In this document: piece after piece, positions 13,865 through 24,371 of the stretch
Position numbering within the stretch: the stretch's first letter is position 1
Layout: every line of letters starts with the position of its first letter
NCBI GenBank assembly: GCA_037043235.1
Contig: JAWRVZ010000038.1
Span: 2,257,001 to 2,321,000 of the forward strand
Reading direction: 5' to 3'
Source: Rhodeus uyekii
Taxonomy: Eukaryota; Chordata; Actinopteri; Cypriniformes; Acheilognathidae
DNA: 64,000 nt
Made by a program: the position numbers and the translations under genes
The notes under the pieces: model-generated
What the model saw: the letters and a program-made list of their open reading frames with translations, nothing else
The model's database searches: none
Told to the model about the DNA's origin: nothing

Positions 13865-14435
13865 ACGATGCGTTTTGGTCGATCAGATCAAAAGTGGACA
13901 ACGTTAATACAGGTAAATACCTCTTCCAGAGGTAGTCGATAACGCTTTGCTTTCGTAGTATAGACGCTCATATGGTTGTATTTGTTTGAAGAGTCAAAAA
14001 AGACTTACTGGCCTAATGAGCACCGTATTTTCCGCACCATAAGGCGCACCGGATTATAAGGTGCACAGCCGTTTTTTGGAAAAAAAAATACGTCTTTTGG
14101 GTGCGCCTTATAGTGCGGAAAATATGGTAAGCATTATAGGAAGTGCGCTAGCCAGGCAGGATTTAAACTTTGTCTGCTAAAGACCCAAGTTTGGTTTATA
14201 GACACAAAAAAATTAAATGCATCAATCACAGCGTTCATATGTAACGCTTACTTTGTCCATTAGCTCTGCAAAAACACACATTTATCTGACCATAGACCCT
14301 CCCCTCAACGACATCAGAACACAAGTGTTTGAAACTAGACAGAAAAGATGGTGTAAACAGGAAAGTGTCTGCCTCATCTACTTGTGATCCGATCGACAAA
14401 AGCACATCTTAATACCAGGTGTAAAGAAGGCCTAA
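13865..14435. mobile_element. MITE-like element, copy A, interrupted
   Basis: Left part GATGCGTTTTGGTCGATCAG and right end CTTGTGATCCGATCGACAAA, AGCACATCTTAATACCAGGT are inverted to each other and match copy B at 51550-52190. It is interrupted at 14023-14127 by a second, palindromic element. There is no coding capacity. Confidence 0.65.
14023..14127. mobile_element. 105-bp palindromic MITE nested in copy A
   Basis: The ends CCGTATTTTCCGCACCATAA and TTATAGTGCGGAAAATATGG are inverse copies carrying AAGGCGCACC/GGTGCGCCTT, so most of the element folds into a hairpin. TA is present at the right edge (14128-14129) and CA at the left (14021-14022), consistent with a mutated TA target duplication. 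Confidence 0.75.
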
Positions 14436-16369
14436 TATGATACATCGGACCTCTAGATCCCATTCAATCCGTAGCAAAACTGTGCAGGATGAGTTAAGGC
14501 CTATTCACACCAAGATCGTTAATATAATGATAAAAACTATATTTCTACAGCAGCGCGCGATAAAGTTTATTATAAACATGCTGCAGTTTTGTTTGTTACT
14601 TGGAATGCTTGAGCTCTATAAAGCAGAATAGATTCAGATTGGCTGTCAATATTTATATTGTTTGTCAGCTAGACAAATTATAGTTATCATATTGATGCAA
14701 TACAGAGAAAAACAGATGAAATTTTGTTATAATCATTTAAATTGAGCTCAGGAATCATCTCAAGCACCCGCGAGCCCAAAGCGGAGGTCAGATGAGACTG
14801 TTTGCTCTCTGGCCATAAACAAACAGAAGTTGAGCGGCAGTCAGGACAGATACACATCTGAAAACCTCCAAACAGACAAAGACGCTTAATATCAGTATTT
14901 AAGGGAGTAACAGGCTGCCGTATTGAGCCGTGAGGTCTTTGAGGTCACTTTACGAGGTTGAAGCTCTCGCAGGGCCCGTCAAGACTTGCAGTGCAGTAGG
15001 TCTCGGCCGTTTCCATAAAGAACCAGAAGCAGAATGCTCCAACATTAATAGCAGGTTGCCCAGCTGTGCCGTCTCTAACTAATCCTGCACGGCTGTAATT
15101 AAAGCACACATCAAATGCGCATTAAAGTCCCAGCGGCCCCAGTCACGGGGGAGACTCGTTAAGACTCAGAGGTTCCAATGCCGCCCCATTCCACAAGCTG
15201 AAAAAGATTCATGGAGCACCTCTGATAACTTTCCAACCCTTTAATTTTTCCGTTTTGCAAATTTGTGAAAAGCGATGTCACATTTACGGTGACGAATTGC
15301 GCATGTGGCTTCTTCATCTGGAGCAGATGGAAAAAAGGGTAATCTTGCCTTGACGGATGGATTTGGTAGACTAAACGATATGAAAAGACTTACTTGAGAC
15401 GTTGGAGAAAAATGCTAGTACTCAAAACTAGCAGAAAATGAGAAAGCACAGCCACATCTAAAAATAATAAAAACAGAAAGAAAAGGGAAAAAATAGACGG
15501 AAGTCCAGATTAAGAGCGCAGATAAATCCACACAAAATAGAGAGACTCTCCTACAGTTTCCAGTTGTGGATGGAGGAACATGTCTATTGCCTAGGTCACA
15601 TTTCACCCCAAAATCAAATGTTTTTTTGCCTGAAAAAGACGATTTTAGCACCGTAATGTTTTGCACTGTAAAATTGAACATTGAAACATGAAAATTAAAC
15701 ACATTTCTGGATCTTTCACTCTCTCTTTCTTATTCGCAAACACTGCATTACAGTATTTTTACTTCAAAAACACTTTTTACATAAGGACGATGATGAACTT
15801 CAAACACTGGAGAGGCGATGACTCATCTCTCCATGGTCAAAGGTCACCCTTTCAAAAAGTCAGTATCCAAACACCAAAGCTCCATTTCCTACGAGTCATC
15901 CCATCATGGCTTTGATAAAACAGCTGATCTAGAACAACGATCCGTGGACGGTAGAGATAGGCTATTTTCCTGTTTGAACACATTCCACTATTGTCCAGCT
16001 CTCTCTGCAATACCTGGTCAGGTATTGCCGAAATCCTTTGAAGGATCAAAAGCCGCCTAGGAGTTTTGATGGTGAAAAGAACGAAGCCCTTTTCTTCTTC
16101 GCTCCAACCTATAATTTTCAGTACCTGAAAATTGCAGCTCTGAGAGTTCAATGAAGAGGCTGATTTTCAAACAATACGCATTATAAACCTCGAGCCTGAG
16201 CTGCAGGAAATATAGGACACTAATAATTACGCAAAAGGTACCTGCTTTATCTTGGTCATGTGATCACAGTGGTTTAGCCCTGTAATTATACACAAACCAT
16301 ACCAAAAAAAACAAAAAACATTCCCAGGTGTATTGCACATTACGCCCCATAAACTTCATCTCATCTTAC

Positions 16370-16865
16370 CTCATAGGACCAGACGCACTGCACTCCGGCA
16401 AAGCGGCGCACGCAGCGGCCCACCTCCACGTCCTCATGGGTGGTGTACATCTCCTGCAGGCACTGGCGGATGTGGGGCACCATCCTGCGCAGCACCTCAC
16501 GGCTCATGATGACACCAGGGCCACCCATGCAGAAGTTCTCCCCCGGTTCTAAGGCCAGCTTGCCCAGTTCGTCGCGGGCGCCCATGCCCGTCTGCCCAAG
16601 AAAAATGGCCTCGCTGCTGTTGAGACTCCTCAGAAAGCTCTCCAGCTTCTCGCTTTTGATGTAGACGTCGTCGTCGGCTCGCATGAACCACTCGAACTGG
16701 TCCAGGTAGTGGTCATGCATGTACTTGAGCATCATGAAGGACTTCTTCTGCGGAGGGTACGAGTCGTCCACGTTCTGCAGAGCCACAATGGGGATTGGGA
16801 TTGTTGTGTCAGAACCCTCGCTGGAGAAAAACTCCACTTTGCCTGGAATAGTCTTGGCCCACGTC
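16370..16865 (-). CDS. chsy1: chsy1 coding exon 2
   Basis: Acceptor TTATGTAG precedes the G that completes Arg103. The exon encodes residues 103-268, including the DDD motif, the NSS sequon in SLNSSEA and the GGPG loop. It ends in WSYE at a GTAAGA donor, phase 0. The same break after WSYE is where the last human CHSY1 exon begins. Confidence 0.95.
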
Positions 16866-19859
16866 CTACATAACGCCAAAAAAAGGAGAAATGTGTTCAA
16901 AATAAATCAGTGATTGATCGACCTGGCCTTCTCACAATCAGGAGTTATCCTATCAAAACCAAAATCTTCTGACAACCTTGTCGTTTAAGTGAAATTTGGA
17001 GAAATATTGTGATTATTTCAGCAATTCTCTCACATTATCATTAAATTATATTATCAGCAATGTGGACAAATTAAATTTGCAAAACCATTACCACATTCAA
17101 TAACAGCAAGAGCGATTTTTATTATTATAATAAAAATAAAACAAACTCAATAATGAAATATAATGTAGCAATAATATTATTGTGCTGTAAAAAAAAACAA
17201 GCGATTATTATTATTAATAAATTGCAATGCTAATATTTATGGCTGTCTTCATTTCTTTGCTTTCAAACGTTAAACTAGGACTTTTATTTTGGAAGAAAAC
17301 CATAAGGATTAACATGGTTCACTTGGGACATATTAGGTACGGTATAACCTAATATTTTTCATAGGTTGTAAAATAGGGCAAAATCACATTTTTGATTATT
17401 TACTGTAGATATCAGCATTGATCATTAAAAAGAACACATAAAAATAAAAAGTTGGTTCAGCAGCGCAATACATCGAAATGAGCAACTTAAGACTGAAAAA
17501 GAACGCCTCAAGTTTTTATCAGTATGACGAAAAGATTGAGCAAGGAATAGCGTTAGGGTGATTCAGACGTTTTAAAACCTCAGGTCCCAAGTTGATTAAC
17601 TATAAACAAGTGGAAAGAAAACAGATAAACGAAATGCAGTACTCAACACACGGATAAAATGCCAAAAGCTTTATTCCGGTTTGACCCTGTAGTGTAGGAG
17701 GACACTTGCAGCAACTTCAGAGATGCACTTCATTTAATATTGCAACATTCCTTTCCAGACACTCAAGCAATAAAATACATGTCTCTAAAATACACTTGTG
17801 TCCCGCATGTCAGCACGTGGAAAGGCTGCACTGTTTTCGTTCAGATAATATCCCCTCTTCTTGCCAACATCTAATTTTACCAAAACCCAACTTCCTGTTC
17901 TCTGCAACTGAAGGGGAATCCAAAGATGCCCGTGGTAACCTTTTGCACACTTCTGCAGTGAAGACGACATGAGCTGCATCCAAAATCACATCTGAAAAAC
18001 AGCGATTCTGAAATGTGCATATGAAGGACACTTTACTATCCTATGAAGCCACGGGAGAGGATTTGTGAATGGCGGTGACAGGATGCAAATAATCCTGATA
18101 GGTCATGTGAGAATGTAGTACGTCCAGATTACATTCGCACTATAGAGAACATACTTTTTTTAGTGGCTGTGGAGTAACTACTTATTCAGAATAAATACTG
18201 ACTCAAAGAGAGTATGTGATTTCAGACACTGCCATGGTGTGTGTGCCATTCACCACTAAAAGCAAGAGAAAGAGCCAAGCTCTGCTTTGATGGACAACCT
18301 TTTTCATTTTCTTGCACAAAATAAGCATTCAGTGATATGCAAATCAAATAATGTCATTTTAAAAAATGAGACTGCAAACCAGGGGAAATTATACGGTTTA
18401 GCAATGCTTTGCATCTTCAAACGGCTGCTGTGCACTACAAGCACTTAACTGTGGGAAACACAGCAACAAGAGACTCAGAGATCAGCCATTGTAAATACAT
18501 CTATGGCGCTTGGGCTTTTCCACCAAAGCAACTCACCCCAACAAACCTCTCTGGCAAGGAAATACTGCTGATTAAACGCATGACATAAATGCTTGCTTCA
18601 GCACATCCTGATGTCCTCTCCATTCTTACACAAATTACCATGGTAACCTCCATAGTCTCCACCAAACTACCATACAAAAACTATTGCTAAAATGATAATG
18701 AAGTATTAGCCAAACACCAAAAGAGGAAATAATGCTGATTAAAACGCTGAAATAAAATTACTCAAGTCCTCATCCTTACTATGATTTACCATGGTAATGA
18801 CACTCTCCACCAAAATACCATTGACTTTTTTACTACAGTATAACTGTGGGGGGGAATGGCATTTGACAGAACAGAAGTGTTATCAACTACAGGAGAAAGA
18901 ATCTGAAGGCTTTTACGTTGTCTGAAAATCCCGTATTAGTCATTGTGATTATTAGAGTCTTTGTTCATAAATGTGTTTTAATATAAAGTTGATAAGACAG
19001 ATGAAGTAAATCATAATTCTGGCATCTCTCTCAATTTTTATGATTGTAACTACTGTATCCACCAAAACACCACAGAACGATTGTTATTACTGTTACTTAT
19101 TTGCCAAATATATATCCTAAAAACAAAATATGAGATAGATAGATAGAGAACATCCTGTTTACGGTTATCACAGTAGTTTATCGTAGGTGAATTACCTATA
19201 ACTCACACCCGCCCCCCAAAAAACTAATAACTAATAGCTGAAATAGAATTGCTCCAGCATAACCCTGACCCCTCTCTCTCTTTTTGTACCTCTATCTCTC
19301 TCTCTCTATCTTTCTGTATCTCTCCCTTTCTTTCATTTTCTCTCTCTTTGTATCTCTCCATCTCCTTTTCTTTCTCTATCTCCCTCTCTCTCCTTACCAT
19401 AATTTACTCTGGTCACCAGCCAAATAACAAAAATCACCGTTACTCTAAATGTGTTGAAACCTCACTATTTCTTAACGGTCGTAAATACGCCGCACTTGGA
19501 CGGAACTGCGGTTTCCATGGTGATTCTTCGTACGCGGACGCGACGGATTACCTGTATGCTGCCACGGCGCGATTATTTAGGTACTTCTGCGCGGTCATGA
19601 CGCCCACGAACAGGAAACTGTTGGACTGGGGCACCGCGGGCTTCTCCGTGCTGGGCATCAGCAGCCCTCCATACTCTTTCTTCATGATCATCATCCCTCC
19701 TCCAGCTCCGCAGCCGCCCGTGCCGCCGCTCGCCCGCCGCTTGTGTCCCGCTTTCTTCAGCTCAGTGGCCCGGGGCAGGATGAGTCTGGACGCAAGTGTG
19801 AACCCGACCACCAGACCCAACAACACACTGAACCACGATCTGCGACTTCTGCCTGCCAT
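16370..19859 (-). CDS. chsy1: Chondroitin sulfate synthase 1, 5' coding part (exons 1-2 of the gene)
   Basis: Two exons join in frame (308 + 496 nt) to give residues 1-268 of a type II Golgi membrane glycosyltransferase that alternately adds GlcA and GalNAc to the chondroitin chain. Residues about 8-28 form an uncharged signal anchor after a basic start (MAGRSRR). The stretch FLFVGVMTAQKYL followed by RTWAKTIPGKVEFFSSEGSD begins the fringe-like beta-1,3-glycosyltransferase domain. The metal-binding DDD lies at residues 167-169 (MRADDDVYIK), and GENFCMGGPGVIMSREVLRR and THEDVEVGRCVRRFAGVQC are near-identical to vertebrate CHSY1. The C-terminal GalNAc-transferase half is encoded by a further exon that is not in the window. 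CHSY3 is a close paralogue, but the neighbours (selenos, snrpa1, pcsk6) point to chsy1. Sequence similarity was judged from memory of the family. Confidence 0.95.
18500..19100. repeat. Degenerate tandem repeat, unit roughly 165 bp
   Basis: The order AAATACTGCTGATTAAA, then ATTACCATGGTAAC, then CTCCACCAAA near 18560-18665 recurs as AAATAATGCTGATTAAAACG, TTTACCATGGTAATG, CTCCACCAAA at 18726-18815, with weaker echoes on both sides. Confidence 0.5.
19259..19395 (+). repeat. CT-rich polypyrimidine tract
   Basis: An almost uninterrupted run of C and T with CTCTCT units and scattered A/G. It sits in chsy1 intron 1 about 150 bp below exon 1 and creates a spurious Ser/Leu-rich reading frame. Confidence 0.85.
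19552..19859 (-). CDS. chsy1: chsy1 coding exon 1
   Basis: ATG at 19859 opens MAGRSRRSWFSVLLGLVVGF, the expected cytoplasmic tail plus signal anchor. The stem is Gly/Lys-rich (residues about 34-60). The exon ends after TAC AG at a GTAATC donor, phase 2, which fits the acceptor of exon 2. Confidence 0.95.
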
Positions 19860-20340
19860 CTCAGCTTACACTCAAAACCTCCGGATCAGTCAGGGCTTTT
19901 ATTTCCGTACGCCTTGGTTTTGTTTTAAACGCGTCCCGCTGCTGCAGTCCCGTCCAGAACACTGGGTTTGGGTCCGAGCATGATCGCCGCTGATTCGCTG
20001 CAGCGCTCCAGTCCGCATTTATCACCAGCCACTGCCATCTAATCGCCCGCTATCCGCTCCACGCGAGCCATGGTCGGATTCGTGAAGGTATTTCCGTCGT
20101 CTCGAGCTTGAATCGGTGATAAGTCAGGGGGAATTAACGGTCTGCTGTCTAAAGAAGTGCGGCTGCATCCTCGTCCTCGCGACTATCTCGCCATTGTGAG
20201 TGAGCGCGAGTGCTTGAAACGCGTCTGCAGCGAGGCGGCTTAACTGTATTTGGTTTTTGACACGCTGGAGGCACCGTAGCTCGGTCCTGATTGGCTGAGG
20301 ACAGTTAGCTGATGACGTTTTATGCACGAGAAAACCGCTA
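19860..20340 (-). promoter_or_regulatory. chsy1: chsy1 5' UTR and CpG-rich promoter
   Basis: Directly upstream of the chsy1 start, base composition changes from AT-rich to GC-rich with many CpGs (for example around 19970-20060 and 20180-20230). This is typical of a vertebrate CpG-island promoter. CpG density also stays high through exon 1. No TATA box is evident and the transcription start was not placed. Confidence 0.6.
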
Positions 20341-21040
20341 CGTTCTTTTTTTCGCGTGAATTGTTCGTTTAAGATTCACCGTGAAAACGAGTCTTGCTAT
20401 AACGAAGACCAAGGTTTTACCATCTAATTTTATTTGATAAATCGTTCATTTAATTTACAAAATATTTTATGTATTTGATTCAAACCAGAAGCCAGTTTTC
20501 GCTGTTTTCCATGTAGAATTACCGAAGTACTTTAAAAGTAGATTTAAAATAATAATTTTCGATGCATATCTGCCTTCTGAAGAGAACAAAAGAAATAAAT
20601 ACCCCCCACCAGTCTTGGCTACAACCAAAGACTGTTAAAAAGTCCTGCTTCTTAAATTTCCTGTATATTTGATCAATTTTTATTATAAATTTTTCAATTT
20701 TGTCGAATCAAGTATTCTCCACGTGAGGAATTTGTGAGGCTTAATCTATTTTTCACACCAAAATACTATTTGGATACTGCATGTAGCAATACAATTAACT
20801 TAGTACTAAAATAAAGTGTAAAAAACGTTTTGTGAAGTTTATTATTTTTCATTGTGTTTATTATATATTTACATTTCTTATTTAATAGTCAAATGTCATA
20901 TTATGATTCCTCCTTTTATAACTGACTAAATCACATGCTGATTTCGCCACCTAGTGGACAAAGTTTGACCTCGCGAGATTACAATTTCTTTCTGTTCTGC
21001 TGTGCATTTTCCTGTCACAACGCATATGGACAAAATAAAG
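20341..21040. other. Intergenic region between chsy1 promoter and selenos 3' end
   Basis: AT-rich sequence with no supported gene. Minus-strand AATAAA hexamers at about 21143-21152 and 21052-21057 are candidate selenos poly(A) signals and would mark the left limit of that transcript. Confidence 0.5.
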
Positions 21041-21614
21041 TTGAATACTTTTTATTTCAATATAATTATCTGAATATATAGGTGTACTGATCTCTATAAA
21101 TAACTTCCCTAAACACTAGCAATTCGTTGAGAAAGAATCTGGTTTATTTATTAAGAAGCGGTTTTCCCTTTTTCTAAATCACAACATTTATCACAAAATA
21201 TCTTTTTGAATTTCCCATGCCCTAAAAATAACTTTCTGTGCTGTTAAAAGGTGTAAAATATTACTATGATGGTTCCAAAAAAAGTTAAAACATCTGCTGT
21301 CGTGACAGATAAGACAAGACAAGCGTTGAGTAAGGATGCGTTTTAATTCAGAAAACCTCACAATGACTTTGACATGTCATTTCTAAACAAATGCTTTAGA
21401 AAACACCGAAGACCTCACACCACAAAGGCTGCTATGTTACATCACTAACAACTGCATTGATGGATCCGTCGTAAAACAGCAATTTCTACTGTTACAACAG
21501 AATACAAGCACTTCAAATAATATAAATGTAGCACTTTACATTATTACTTACTCTCTCTAAGTGATCATTTAGCACAGCCTTTTTTAAGTGCAAAAGCTAA
21601 AAACAGGAACATGT

Positions 21615-21690
21615 TTTATCACTGAAAATCATCAGCCTGCCCCAGGAGCATTAATACCTTTAATGAGGAGGCGTCATTAGAAGCTGTCAA
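21615..21690 (-). promoter_or_regulatory. selenos: Candidate SECIS element in selenos 3' UTR
   Basis: On the minus strand an ATGA at 21677-21674 and a TGAT at 21634-21631 face each other as the SECIS core would. Next to the core, GCCT pairs with AGGC, and pairing continues in part up the stem. The apical region holds an AAA run, followed by a short CATTAA/TTAATG mini-stem of form-2 type. The core lies about 457 nt past the stop, a normal distance for this gene. The structure was judged by eye and the lower stem is weak. Confidence 0.6.
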
Positions 21691-22133
21691 CCATACAAAT
21701 AGGCAATAGTTTCTTAATCATAATGTGCAAGTAAAGGGGAAAAAAAGCATTTATCTTTGGACAAGTTGAAAAAAAGTGGAAAAAAATCTGTCCTTTTTAA
21801 CTCACCCTGATGTCATTCTGAAACGTGAAACAAGAGGTTAATCATCATGCAGCTCAAAAAGGGAAAAAAAGTCGATTCAACCAGATTCAAAATCATGAGT
21901 CCATAAGATAGAACTGATTGATTGAAAAAAATAACAGCATACAAAATTGAAACGACATGAGGGCGAGTAAAAAGTTAGACAATGTATAAGCCAACAAAAA
22001 AATAAGTGTTCATGAAGATCCTTAATAAGCATCTTAGCTATTGTCCTATGATGATTGCTGACAGCCTTATTCAGTTAATATTTATGTGTTCCTATGGGGA
22101 GTGGCAAAGGGTCAGAGGTTACTCTGACGACCT

Positions 22134-22219
22134 TTAACCTCATCCACCAGAAGACGGTCCTCTCCTGCCGGGCCTCCAGCCGCACGTTCCTCCCCCATCT
22201 CCAGACAGAGGACTGTACC
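22134..22219 (-). CDS. selenos: selenos coding exon 6 with Sec codon
   Basis: Acceptor ATTGTAG. Encodes GYSPLSGDGGGTCGWRPGRR then GPSSGG, UGA (Sec187), Gly and TAA. A standard ORF finder stops at the UGA and would truncate the protein by two residues. The family convention and the Gly-Sec-Gly ending make read-through the clear call. Confidence 0.95.
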
Positions 22220-24371
22220 CTACAATACAAACAGACAAAAAAAAATTTAGATTTAGCAAAGAATGTACAAAAGATCTGGACCGGACATGAAGCAACCAGT
22301 TTTTTCACAGAATATAGATTTTTTTTGTTAGCGTAACCCCTGATTTCCTGATTAATACATACACATAAATATAAGCATATTTTTTTTAAAAATAGAATAC
22401 ACTATCCCTTTACTGTCTAAATATAATTGCAATATTGATTACCTGGATAATTTTCCCCTGTGAAATCTTGTGCTATTCTGAAAATGGGTTAATTTTTTAG
22501 GTTAGTGCAAAAACTCAAATTAGTAACATTATATTACACTATGAAACATTCATAGTCAAAAATATCATGAAGTTTTTTATTTTTTAGGAATGTGTAAAGT
22601 ACAAGTGTTCAAAATTAGTTTATTAGTACATTTTTAAGGAAATAAATGACTATGATTTATAAAATTAATAGTAATTTACAAAGTACATGTAAAACATTTT
22701 TTTTAACTATTTTATAAAAAATTTTATAGTTTGCATTTTGTATAGTTATAGAAATATAGACCCAAAAATGTTGAAATAGAGATAATTAAACTATTCTTTT
22801 AATCATAAGAGAACTTGTAAAATATTGCATACCACTGTTACGAAGGGTCTTTTTGTCAGTCCTTGGTCTCAAAGAGCTGGAGGAAGCGGCTTCTTCAGTG
22901 TTCTGTGGGAATAGAAGAAATAATATGTAACTGCATGAAATCTGAGGCCTAGAGAGAGACTCGTCCCAGAAGTCTTACCTGTGCAACTTTTGCATTTCCT
23001 TTGTAACTCTTTCCTTCCTTCATACTTTCCCACATCTCTATTTTCTGTCTCCTCTTCTCCTCCTCAAGCTATAGACAACAGATGAACCCGCATGAATACT
23101 GCAAACAAAATATGTCCGTCCTTTCTGATCACATCACCACATGAGACTCACCCTCTGCTGCTTCTCTTTGAATTCTGTGGCTCTGGCGTCCTGCTCTTCT
23201 TGCATTTTGCGGCGTGACGCCTCCAGAGCCTCCTGACGCCGCACCACAGATACGGGGTCTTTACAAATGCAAAACGCCTATTAATATCTCGAAAACTTTC
23301 AAGGGATTTCAGTTTCCAAACAGCAGAATACAGTGTTGGTTCTGACCTTGGCTTGCCGCTGAGACAGACGAGCTCTGATTGTCTGTGGATCTGTTCTTGC
23401 GGAGATGCTGGATGAGCAGATAGACTCCCACACACAGGAATGCCAGATACCAGCCATAGTCAGACAGGACCGAAGTAACTGTTGAAAAAAAGTTGACATT
23501 CCAGACACTGCAAAGTCTGAGCACTTTCCAAAAGTATGTGAAATAGTCTGCAATATAATCGATTGTTTGAGTGCTGTTAATAGCATCTATATATACAACT
23601 GTAATTAATAACAAACATTCGGTTTCGTTTCGAAACATTCAAAATACTAAAAACAGTCACAAAGATTTAATATTATATAAATAATATGCATCTTATATTT
23701 AAGGATGTGCATGTTCAAATCGATTAGTTGACTAATCTGTTTTTAAAGAAATAGAATAAAAGACATTAACATAACAACAGCCATCTACTTTTTCTTTTTT
23801 GTTATCTGTATAGGTAGCAACTTTCATGATTAACATTAAGAATTAAAACATTCAGACAGTTACATTATTATCTTACAAAACATACACGTAATTACAAATA
23901 CTATAAAATAATGTACGTTTTAATATTACTGTATATATATATTTTAAAATCAAAAGTATAAAATGTGCATTATTATTTCTTTACGATAAATTTCTATTAT
24001 GAAATTGAAGACCAAAGATGTCCGAATACAACAGCATTTAATAAAATATCAAGCGTAGAACTTAACGCGTTTCAAGCAAAAAGATAAATGTTACGTGTCT
24101 GTTAAGCATTGCGTTGGTTAAATGAATGGCTTATTAAAATATTAAAATGTAAGGAATATATCTTATTTACTTGTAAACTGTAACCTATATAAAATAAGAC
24201 TAATCTCGTTGACTTGTGTTCCATGTTAAGTTCAAGTTCTAGTCATTTCCTGTAAAGAATGATGAAAGCTCTGGCTCATGTTTACATACGAGATGACTGC
24301 AGAAAACTCAGATCCTGGTTCTGAGGAGGAACATCTTCATTCCGGACACGCGCACCATCTTCTGACTCCAT
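22134..24371 (-). CDS. selenos: Selenoprotein S (VCP-interacting membrane selenoprotein), complete
   Basis: Six exons (82, 132, 107, 90, 70, 86 nt) total 189 codons including stop, so 188 residues against 189 in human SELENOS. The product is a single-pass ER membrane protein that recruits VCP/p97 and works with derlins in ER-associated degradation. Residues about 35-53 (YGWYLAFLCVGVYLLIQHL) form the membrane segment. Residues 78-90 (RRQEALEASRRKM) match the VCP-interacting motif. A charged coiled coil follows, then WESMKEGKSYKGNAK and a Gly/Pro/Arg-rich tail, GRRGPSSGG-Sec-G. The penultimate codon is UGA at 22140-22142, read as selenocysteine, with the real stop TAA at 22134-22136. All splice sites are GT-AG and phases agree. 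Confidence 0.96.
22140..22142 (-). other. selenos: Selenocysteine UGA codon of selenos
   Basis: In-frame TGA followed by GGT TAA. Human SELENOS ends in the same GGUG arrangement with Sec at residue 188; here it is residue 187. Sec forms a redox couple with an upstream Cys in the human protein (Cys174). The matching Cys here is in GGTCGW, encoded by the same exon. Confidence 0.93.
22833..22902 (-). CDS. selenos: selenos coding exon 5
   Basis: Encodes NTEEAASSSSLRPRTDKKTL, a Ser-rich linker, ending AAC AGT G at a GTATGC donor, phase 1. Acceptor TTCCCACAG. Confidence 0.93.
22979..23068 (-). CDS. selenos: selenos coding exon 4
   Basis: Thirty codons: LEEEKRRQKIEMWESMKEGK then SYKGNAKVAQ, the most conserved block of the family. 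Acceptor GTCTATAG, donor GTAAGA, both phase 0. Confidence 0.96.
23152..23258 (-). CDS. selenos: selenos coding exon 3 (VCP-interacting motif)
   Basis: Encodes DPVSVVRRQEALEASRRKM followed by QEEQDARATEFKEKQQR, the VIM helix and start of the coiled coil. Donor GTGAGT, phase 0. Confidence 0.95.
23347..23478 (-). CDS. selenos: selenos coding exon 2 (membrane segment)
   Basis: Acceptor TTCAACAG. Encodes SVLSDYGWYLAFLCVGVYLL and a basic, Ser-rich cytosolic stretch (HLRKNRSTDNQSSS). Ends in CAAG at a GTCAGA donor, phase 1. Confidence 0.95.
24290..24371 (-). CDS. selenos: selenos coding exon 1
   Basis: ATG at 24371 encodes the acidic luminal N-terminus MESEDGARVRNEDVPPQNQD and ends at a GTATGT donor, phase 1. 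Confidence 0.93.

Larger units (their letters stand above)
1..16369 (-). other. chsy1: chsy1 intron 2 (partial), no coding exon seen
   Basis: No frame in this stretch shows glycosyltransferase-like sequence and no long reading frame exists, so the last chsy1 exon is beyond the left edge. Contents are AT-rich unique sequence and the transposon relics listed separately (1839-2360, 6084-6660, 7870-8300, 9276-10154, 11490-11850, 12740-12945, 13865-14435). More GC-rich, repeat-poor patches at about 1000-1420 and 14880-15240 could be regulatory. The ORFs of 60-130 codons here have no recognisable domain. Confidence 0.85.
16866..19551 (-). other. chsy1: chsy1 intron 1
   Basis: A 2.7-kb intron bounded by GTAATC (exon 1 side) and TTATGTAG (exon 2 side). 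It holds a degenerate tandem repeat near 18500-19100, a short GATA run near 19135 and a CT-rich tract at 19259-19395. Nothing coding is visible. Confidence 0.85.

Noticed and set aside
1..16369. Search for the large last chsy1 exon
   Set aside because: No frame in this stretch encodes the expected GalNAc-transferase domain; the exon is taken to lie outside the window.
19249..19983. 244-codon plus-strand frame, the longest in the window
   Set aside because: Its first part is the CT-rich tract (low-complexity Ser/Leu) and its second part is antisense to chsy1 exon 1, so it is a shadow frame.
22094..22160. Hairpin GGTC..CAGAG/CTCTG..ACC just after the selenos stop as the SECIS element
   Set aside because: It lacks the ATGA/GA core and apical AA of a SECIS and is too short; the hairpin at 21615-21690 fits better.
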